Below, one piece after another: positions 56,016-64,000 of a stretch of DNA of 64,000 nucleotides. Made by a program: the position numbers and the translations under genes. Under the pieces are notes generated by a model. It ran no database searches, was not told the origin of the DNA, and saw only the letters and a program-made list of their open reading frames with translations. This DNA is from Oidiodendron maius Zn (taxonomy: Eukaryota > Ascomycota > Leotiomycetes > Myxotrichaceae), in assembly GCA_000827325.1 (NCBI GenBank), contig KN832878.1, positions 496,001-560,000 of the forward strand, written 5' to 3'. Numbering within the stretch: the stretch's first letter is position 1; the number at the start of each line of letters is the position of its first letter.

Positions 56016-58295
56016 AACTGTGACAGAAATTCATGATTTCAATACCCGAACATACTCATACTTCGGGGAAATGACCTTTGAGGTTGTAATATTAGTTCAT
56101 ACTTGGTGGAATCAAGCCGCATGAAACGGCATGATCTGTTGACCTCTATATGATCTGCCTTTGGCATCACCTCCCATCAGGTCAGTGGGTAATACTGCTC
56201 CCGAGGCGTCGAGGACGTATTGCATGAACTTGGAGCATTGACGACTGGCATATACTGAGAACGGAAGCAGTGATGCCCTAATGCGTCGTGCTGAGTGGCA
56301 TTGCTGATTGGCGCTTGTGCTCAATCTTGTACTGTACATATATTATACGAAAATATGCATATGCAGTTGTAAAATTAATTTTTGTGCTTCGAGCTGTGTG
56401 CTTCGTTGGACGTCCTCTGCCTACGTTGCACAAGGATAACCATTACTGCTGTGCGTCAATGATTTACAAGCAGGGGAAGTGCTTCCAGACACTGCAATCC
56501 CTTCTGGGAGTGCATTTCACTTCACTGTTCTCCTTAATTTGGACAGATGTACGTCGAGCCCCGTCTAGAGAAGAGTCTTCTTTTGAATTGACAATATAAC
56601 ACCGGTGCTTCGGTAAATCAAAATGTCAGTTGAATATATCTCGCTGTGCCGACATATTCCATATGCTAGAGCTCCAAGACCCAAATCGACGTGCCGTGCA
56701 TATCCTTCATCTATCTCTATACCCTTTTCCATCCTCGTCATTTGCACTGTATGATTCATCGCTTTAGGCTCTTATACCGCCAGAGTTTGACAAAACAAGT
56801 AACTCCATCGTTGAATCAGCTATGCAGCGTGCTCAATGTGCTCGGTGTATTCTTCGCGATAGTGGCTGTCGGTCTTGGGTTTTTGGGTCTTCAATCGAGG
56901 TCCATTGCGCATTACTTGAGCGGGTAGCGCTGAGGACGCTTCAGCTTGCTTCAAAATATGCAAAAACAAGGACCTTTGATAGGAGTGTAAATCAGAAGGT
57001 GGATCGTGGACGAAGTAAGGTGGATCACGGACGAAGTAGGGAGACTCGGATTGAGGAGGCCCGGAGACGGGGGCAAAGCGGCATGCGTAACGGGGAGCCA
57101 TTTTGCTTGAGTTACTCGGGAGGAAGGAGAAGGAAATGATTGAAAGTAGAGTTTATGGAAACTGACGGGTTAATAATCGTGAAGATGAGTAGGGCAATCG
57201 AAGCACCTACTTGCATCCGCAGGTTTAGTGGAAGACAAGGGGGGTGGAAGGGGTGGTTCATGTCGAGCTTATAACTAGTCACACTTGCCAGCGACTCATA
57301 CACTCTCGCCCTCCATGGAGACCTGTCCAAAATCCGCCCATCGCCCCAATGCGTCTCGCTGACTTGCGTCACAGTGCGCCGATGCACCCCGCCTGCTGGT
57401 GGTAATGATGAAAGGAGGCAACGCCGCGCGCTGATCATGACATGGAGGCGCTGGACTAGCGATGTCATGCCGCTTTAGATTCGTAACATCCCCTACTAGA
57501 CTGGCCGGCTTCTGGAGAGTCTTAAACGCATGAAAGGGGAATGCATTCTGGTCAAGCACGACGGGAGGCGCCGATGGCGGAAAGGTACAATATGAGTAGG
57601 AAACTCAGATGGACTCCACGACATCGCTATATCCAAGGACCATGTCTGTCGACTTCGACAGTGTTTTCCGTACCTGAGCAAGGCATAGGAGGGAAGAGGA
57701 ATCCTCGAGCGGCGGCCTGACATCATAGATGGCCAGCCGCCAGGAGGCGAAAGGGCTGTGGCGATCGTCAACCCGATGCAGTTATGTAGATGAGTCTCTT
57801 CCGCATCTTCTTCGTCTCTGCAGTAAGCCAAATCCTGCCAATTCGCGTGAGATGAGTTTATAACATTATGCTCAGATTGAAAATGTACCTGATTCTATGC
57901 AATCGGGAATGTCGTTAGACGAAGCCTGAGGCAGAGCTGAGGCTGAAACTCCAGCGATGAGATCATTGTGTACTGCGGCGTGTCTCAGCCCCCAGCTCTG
58001 AGATATGGTCCTGTAAGCCTGCAAATGTCCGACTTGCCACACAGTCCCTGTTTTCGAGGCATTAGAGAGTGCTTTACTCTACAGAAGCTCTAGATAATCT
58101 TGAACCGCTCTTTCCTTCCATAATATTGCAGGGTGACCACGTGACTTTGATATGCTTAGTCATAGACTCGATCTCGTTAACCCCTTTTACCTCTTCTTCT
58201 CCCTTAAGAGTTGGTGGCTTCAACTTTAATCCAAACATAGCGTACTGCATCTGAGTTGTAGCTCGATTTCTGATGTAAGTTCATAGATAGGGATC
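56016..58295. other. 2.3 kb intergenic region, no gene supported
   Basis: No recognised domain on either strand. Leftward frames at 57112-57831 have somewhat coding-like composition and one hydrophobic stretch (MQVGASIALLIFTIINP), but no coherent splice model emerged. A small direct repeat is described separately. Confidence 0.35.
56999..57041. repeat. Short tandem repeat, about 21 bp x 2
   Basis: Two adjacent copies of GGTGGATCnnGGACGAAGTA with small differences. No role evident. Confidence 0.7.
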
Positions 58296-60927
58296 ATGTC
58301 CGCTTTGTTCCCAGCAATATCCCCAGACAGCGGCGTTTCGACAGCCAGTCTGCCTTCTGGGCATCTACTCCCGAAACGGAACCGCACGCAGCTGAGTTGC
58401 ACTCACTGCCGCCATGCAAAGTTAAAATGTGATCGAAAATTACCATGCTCGCCTTGTGTGAAGAAAGGAAGATCTGGGCAGTGCACGTTTCCACCTCCTG
58501 CAACCCGCAAGAAGCCCACTGAGAGCATGCAAAACCGACTCCGGCATCTTGAAAATCTTGTGAAGGATGTTATGAATGCCCAAGCCCCGGTTAATAATAC
58601 CGGATCTTCTGACTGTGCACCATTAAATGGCATAGAAAATAACAATACTGGGTTCAAACTAGATCTGCAAGGTCAAGCTCAAGTCCAGGGCCAAACTCCA
58701 GGCACTGTCACTGGTTCACCGATGACGACCATGAATGCGGTGGCTTCAGGACCTTCAGGTCAGCTTATCCAGAGTGCCAAAGAGACAACTTACGTCGGAG
58801 CCACACACTGGGCAGCAATTCTTGAAGATGTAAGTTTGCCTCATTTCCGTCAACAGAGTTCCGTCAGCAGAGATTCTTGGCTTATAAACTCAGATCGAGG
58901 AAGTCAAAAGCTACTTCAATGAAACAGAACCAGAAGACTATCATACCCACAAGGGTGTAGAACCTAATATATCCATGCTCTTCAATTTTGAGCCACATTC
59001 AAACAAAGGTGAACTTTTGGGCTCCTTGCCTCCACGATGGGTTGTCGACAAACTCGTGTTTCAAGTATTTGACTCAAGTAGCTCGACACGCTGTGAGTGT
59101 CTGGCGACGTGCACTTATACTGGCTGCATTATTAATGTTTACTAGACCTCATTCACAAGCCGACCTTTCAAAAAGAGGTACATATTCCAATGATACAGAT
59201 TACGAGTCAACTTGAACTTGCCTAATTGCATTTGTAGTACGATGGATTTTGGGCCGATCCGAGTGGAGTCTCCCTTAGTTGGCTGGCTCAGCTCTACGCA
59301 TTAATGACCCTTGGTTCAATGGTATATTTTTGGTCTGGGCAACAAAGCCCAGAAACAGGTCGCACACCTTTTGAAATGATTCGCACCTATCGAAGTTGTT
59401 GTGCGCAATGTCTAGTACTTTCGAATTATACGCAACCTGGGCCGCACACCATCGAAGCGTTCATAATATTTATGGAAAGCGAATTTCTACTCAGTAATGA
59501 CGAAAAGGTCAACTGTTTTCTCCTGGTGGGCTCTGTAGTGCGTCTCTCGCTCCGAATAGGTCTCCATCGTGACCCATCCAAGATGGGAGGAGTATTTACT
59601 CCATTCCAGGCAGAAATTAGGCGTCGTATATGGCATGTGCTACTTCAAATCGATCTTCTTGCAGGGTTTCATTTAGGACTCCCTTCGATGATTGCGGCTG
59701 TCGAAAGCGACACTGAAAGTCCTCGAAATCTTAAGGACGAGGATTTTTATGAAGATATCCCCGAACTACCTCTTGGTAGACCCGAGACCGAGCCGACGCC
59801 TATATTATATCTCATTGTCAAATCAAGAATATGCGACGTCTTCGGCAAGATTGCAGCTCAAGCGAATCGCCTATCGCTGCCTCCCTATGACGAAGTCCTG
59901 AAAGTGGATGAGCTGCTCAATGGGGCTTTTGCCAAAGTGCCCACGCATCTTCGTTCCACACCCCTAGGACTTTCAGTCACAGATTCGTCGGGTCTTATCA
60001 TGCAGCGTTTCAACATTTCGTTACTCTATAACAAAAGCCGTTGTGTTCTTCATCGCAAATATCTGATAAGGCAGAGAGAGAATTATAAATATGCATACTC
60101 GAAAAAGGTTGGATTGGATGCCTCGATGGAAATACTTGCTTTCCAGTTAGCTATATTTGAAGCCATCCAGTTAGGAGGACCATTGGCCCACGAAAAATGG
60201 TACATTACTTCCTTACCCATGCATGACTTCCTTCTTGCTGCTACTATAGTGTTCATTTTTGTCATGCAAATGGTCGAGGATAATCCACCGAGTCAATATT
60301 GCGGATATTCACCACATAGAACTCGAAAAGATTTGATCTCTGCCCTTCAAAAGTCGTACGATATTTGGAAGAAAACACAAGACATATCACTAGACACGAA
60401 ACGGGCATTTATTTTTGTCGGATTTATGCTTGAGAAGATCAAAGCCGCTACATTACAAGACACGAGTCTTGAAGATACCCGAGATGTTATCAATTCAAGT
60501 ACTAATAACATCAAGCCTAACTTGAACTTGATGTCAGAGTTGTCAATGGACGGTGCGTACTCTCTATATAAAATTTGGATAAATCCATGTTTATCCCTCA
60601 TATGGATCAATACCTGACGCATGCAAGATTATATGCCAGCTGCTGTACCCCAAAATACCACTAGCATCTGCGCCTTGTCCTCTGACTTGCCTAATATGCT
60701 GCCTTTTACAGCAATCTCCCACCTTGGGTCTGAGGTGATACCCAGTCCAATGGAGAATTTTGGCTCGATGTTGGATATGACAACAGATTTTGACTGGGTA
60801 GGTTGCGTATTATCACCTGAAACGAACATCTCGAGTCTAATATCCTCAATAGGATGCTTTCGATTCTCACATCCGATTACAACACCAAGCGTTAGACCAG
60901 CCTTGGCCTGACTCCATGCTTGATTAG
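58296..60927 (+). CDS. Zn(II)2Cys6 transcription factor with fungal_trans domain
   Basis: DNA-binding regulator of 774 residues in six exons (58296-58829, 58894-59092, 59146-59177, 59238-60552, 60628-60797, 60853-60927). The cluster begins at Cys35 with spacing CX2CX6CX5CX2CX8C (CTHCRHAKLKCDRKLPCSPC), and a short coiled linker QNRLRHLENLVKDV follows. The middle homology domain is restored by splicing: LPPRWVVDKLV, then RYLIHKPTFQKEYDGFWADPS across introns 2 and 3, then EAEIRRRIWHVLLQIDLLAGF-like sequence. The last exon gives DWDAFDSHIRLQHQALDQPW, a C-terminal pattern frequent in this family and absent if the last intron is retained. Neighbours are a convergent dehydrogenase 80 bp away and a GH3 gene; a target gene is not evident. 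Confidence 0.9.
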
Positions 60928-61007
60928 GTTTAAAGTTTGACGCAGCATATATTAGAGTATATTGTACAGTACATGGACGGAAATGCAGGCCCACCATCCA
61001 TCCACCA

Positions 61008-62181
61008 TTATAAAAAGCCTTTAACCTCATGGTCGCAATACTTCATGAATCTCGCGGCATTCCCTGTTCCTCCTTCAGCTTTGCTCTTTAGTCCCTTGGC
61101 CACATCCTCCTGCATCTCTCCGATCCGGCCCCACGCTAAAAGATAACCGCCATTGTGCTTTTCCTCGAGCTCTGGTGACAAGGCTGCATAAAGTTCGGAG
61201 TATGCTCCATATATCGGAGGCTTGAACATACGCTGAGACATGAATATTAGCTTTAAAGGCTTTCATAGCATATTAGTGGGTCGTCAGTATAATACCATCA
61301 GAAGGCGCATGGGCAACGGCATATGCCTCTGCAGCTCCGTTTTCATAAATCCAGGATGTAAACTCTATTTTAGCAATCAGCATCTTCATTGCCTATAGTA
61401 CACTGGCCTTATTAACTTACGACACTCAGAATATTGTCATCTGCCAGGCGCTTAGCAAATTCGGCGGCAATCCAAGATGCCCCGACTTTGCTCTGGATGT
61501 AATTTAGCATGGGTTTGGAGAGGACTTTCGGCACGCCATCTTCCGCAAAGATCATTCCTCCGTCTATTGTATCGAAATGCATCATGGTGACAACCCATAC
61601 TATCCGTACGCTGAATGCAGGCGAAGACTCTGCTGTTTTCCGAAGTATTGGCTCGAGAAGCAATGTGAGGAGATATGGCGCTAGACAGTGAACGCTAACT
61701 TCAAGATCATGACCCTGTTGTCATCGTCAGCTTTCTTCTTGCTAGGGCAAAGCCCATCAGAGGGCGTTTTTCTCACCAGCACATCCTTGCTACCGGCCGG
61801 TGGCATCATGACTCCAGCATTATGTATCAACCCATCTAGCCTCCTCTCGCACTGCAGAAACTGCTCCACAGCGCCCTTGACGGCTGACAGGTCCGCCAAA
61901 TCGACAACTATGCTCCCCAACTTACCCTCAGTCTGGCGGTCTTCAGTCTTCTTCTCTACAGGAGCAGATGACCTGATCTTTTCAATAGCATCGGAACATC
62001 GCGTTGTTGACCTAGCGCCGACATAGACGGTCCCACCTGCACTATACAAGATCTTGGCAAGTTCGAATCCTACCCCGGAAGCGGCTCCAGTGATGATGTA
62101 TACCTTTCCTACTAGCGATGGAACGTCTTTCGGCAAGAAGGTAGGAGCAGGAGGGAACATTTGGGATAAAATGGCCGGCAT
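61008..62181 (-). CDS. Short-chain dehydrogenase/reductase
   Basis: NAD(P)-dependent oxidoreductase with a Rossmann fold. Four exons (61777-62181, 61421-61714, 61296-61364, 61008-61232; introns 62, 56 and 63 bp) encode 330 residues. Cofactor motif TGAASGVG is at residues 31-38, the structural NAG (HNAGVM) at 121-123, and the catalytic Tyr-x-x-x-Lys as YIQSK at 207-211. After the active site SLHPGFMKTEL restores the usual P-G motif across intron 2. The usual catalytic Ser upstream of the Tyr is not evident: the segment reads IVWVVTMMHF, so Thr may stand in or activity may be altered. The layout resembles the retinol-dehydrogenase/WWOX-like group of fungal SDRs. Substrate unknown. Confidence 0.88.
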
Positions 62182-62818
62182 AATTGCGTTATCTGTGTAA
62201 AATTGTTCTAGAGGGAAGATGACCTCAACTCCGAATGCGTTAAAAACTGGTGCCTGTTTATATTATTGGGAATTTTAGGGTATCGTGTCTGACCTGGTCT
62301 CATCATGTGTGCATCCGACTGCCTCTTATACCTTGGGTCTATATAGAGAAGGTCATCATTCCAACAGGACAGGTAATTACATTTGGAATCAATGACGGGG
62401 AAGTCTCTCTACAACTACTAACTCCATGCCTATCTCCGGCTCATCATCGCCATTAGAACAATGGTATGGATATGTCTGCAAAAAGATCAGCAATTACGCC
62501 TACGATATCAACGGACTCAGGAGTTCCTTGTAATTCCAGCCAATCGCAGAGTGAGATAATTCCGTTTCGGAAAATCGTTTTCCCAGAGTCCATCCGATAT
62601 CATGTGACTAGTCCTTGTCCTGCGCTTCGATGCTGGACCAAGAGTATTTGTACATTTGTGGAGTCATTTAAAAAGCGAAATATAAATATTTCAAGGCAAG
62701 GATGCTATGTACAATCTCAAATTGAAAATATATACGGTCAAGAATACCTAACAGCCGTTGTTATCATACGCTGCCTTCTCAATGCCTTCTCACCACTTCA
62801 AATGGGACAGAGGGTTGA
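62182..62818. other. Intergenic region, no gene seen
   Basis: Promoter side of the dehydrogenase and 3' side of the GH3 gene (both leftward). AT-rich, nothing else recognised. Confidence 0.4.
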
Positions 62819-64000
62819 TCAAGTGGACAATGACCCGGTCAGCCTGATATCCCGCGAGCTACTCCCGACGTAGATGTTAAATGTCCCAGTGGGCATCACC
62901 CATGCCCCTGCAGCCGAATTCCAATAACTGAGGTCCTTTGCCCTCAAAGGGAACCTCACAGTTCCACCAGCGCCTGCTTCAAGGGAGAGCTTGTCGAAGC
63001 CTCTTAGTTGCTTCGGTGGGGAAGCAGGTGCAGATGATGGGAGTCCTATATATAGCTGTGCGACCTCCGCGGCTGCTACTGTCCCGTTGTTGGTCACCGT
63101 CGCAGTGACGGTGGCCACCACGTCCCAGAGATTGGAAACTCCGCCAGGGGCTGAACTTCCGCTACCTGGGCTGGTAATGGAACCGGTGACAAGATTTGAA
63201 TAGGAAAATGTGGTATAACTCAAGCCAAATCCAAATTCATACCGAGGCTCAATATTTGCGTGATCGAAGTTTCGATAGTCGATATAAAGACCCTCGGAAT
63301 AATTATCGTCACCGCTAGCAATCGCCGTCCCATAGTCAGATTGCTGCTTTGCGATTGTGTATGGAAGTTTGCCACTCGGTGATGTGGATCCGTATATGAC
63401 ATCTACAAGTCCGTTGCCGCTCTCCTGACCAGGAATTCCAGCCCAAACTACAGCAACGACGTTGTCAAGCGCGAGAATAGTTTCAAGGATCAATGGCCCA
63501 ACGCTATGGATCACGACGATGGTTTTTTTATTCACATTGGCGACGGCTGTGACCAAAGCGTTTCCACTATGCCACGGGTTCAGATTTAGACGATCACCTG
63601 CCGCACCCTCGACCTAACACATGTTAGAGGGATCACATAATAAGATAAGAGAAAATACCGTAATGTAACCCTCGCCAGAATCGGAGTTGATAAACACAAT
63701 AGCCGTTGCTGCAGCACCTGCTGCTGATGCACCGGCGGATGTGCTGTCTGTATTCGACAATGTTACAGTTGTTCCATCGGTTGCTGCTTTGCTCTTAATA
63801 GCATCGTACGGAGCTGTAAGATACTAGACATAGTTAGCCATGAATATAGGAAAAGAAAATTTGGAGTAGCTTACAGGGAATTGGCAAGTCCCCGATCCCC
63901 ATCCCTATAAAAATATTAGCTCTTACATTGTCAAAGATTCAAGTTCTGCGCACCATGGCCAAAGTACCAGTATCACAACCACGATCTGTGCAAGCGTTGG
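62819..64000 (-). CDS. GH3 beta-glucosidase, 3' part
   Basis: C-terminal part of a secreted family 3 beta-glucosidase; the 5' end is outside the window. Visible exons are 63954-64000, 63875-63904, 63659-63823 and 62819-63613, with introns of 45 to 51 bp. They splice to NACTDRGCDTGTLAMGWGSGTCQFPYLTAPYDAI, the highly characteristic segment following the catalytic domain, and then to the second GH3 domain (VIHSVGPLILE, WAGIPGQESGNGLVDVIYG, PSGKLPYTIAK, EPRYEFGFGLSYTTF). A fibronectin-III-like domain completes the protein (VTNNGTVAAAEVAQLYIGLP). Expected role is extracellular cleavage of cellobiose and other beta-glucosides. The nucleophile Asp lies beyond the window edge. Confidence 0.95.

Noticed and set aside
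57112-57831. Possible leftward gene with a membrane segment
   Set aside because: No coherent splice model, no recognised domain and several stops between the segments.
1-64000. Transposons, CRISPR arrays, tRNA and rRNA genes
   Set aside because: Looked for on both strands by reading; no transposase or reverse transcriptase frames, no spaced identical repeats, no tRNA-like box pair that I could support.

Overview
The window is nuclear DNA of a filamentous ascomycete (Pezizomycotina). Genes are split by short introns, mostly 45 to 80 bp. Two Zn(II)2Cys6 regulators, a KRE2-type mannosyltransferase, a rhodopsin-like 7TM protein, a DUF3716 protein and plant-polymer hydrolases point the same way. 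A class such as Leotiomycetes is plausible, but I cannot establish it from sequence alone. I see no rRNA, tRNA, CRISPR array or transposase/reverse-transcriptase gene. One assembly gap (25266-25416) sits in a GGGAAA repeat.

Layout. 1-23 kb is dense and mostly conserved housekeeping: a partial aspartic protease, a secreted GH20 hexosaminidase, the purine enzyme FGAM synthase (ADE6), a PQ-loop membrane protein, a striking gene made of tandem repeat exons, an ARO8-like aminotransferase with one frameshift, a gamma-tubulin complex component (GCP5-like) and a KRE2/MNT1 mannosyltransferase. 23-28 kb is gene-poor. At 28-31 kb lies a large Zn2Cys6 regulator, and upstream of it about 8.5 kb of GC-rich DNA with no convincing gene. 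39.6-54 kb is accessory: a GPI-anchored His-rich repeat protein, a P450, a rhodopsin-like 7TM protein, an APC permease, a tiny secreted protein with 72-bp repeats and dibasic sites, a frameshifted beta-lactamase-like esterase, a PAS-receiver protein lacking a kinase core, and an Asl1-type glycosidase. 54-64 kb holds a DUF3716 protein, a second Zn2Cys6 regulator, a short-chain dehydrogenase and the 3' part of a GH3 beta-glucosidase.

Best candidates for something undescribed: (1) the 11.7-14.8 kb gene, whose Myb-like half-repeats each occupy one symmetric phase-1 exon, with one further repeat exon visibly decaying inside an intron; (2) the 90-residue secreted precursor at 48.2-48.5 kb, whose repeats end in Lys-Arg-Arg and differ from each other in protein only at one dipeptide; (3) the kinase-less PAS-receiver protein at 51.3-53.0 kb, which also needs a GC-AG intron; (4) the long gene-free region upstream of the 31 kb regulator, rich in TACAGTA/TACTGTA. 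All splice models were built by hand from reading frame, splice signals and family resemblance; no transcript or database evidence was available.
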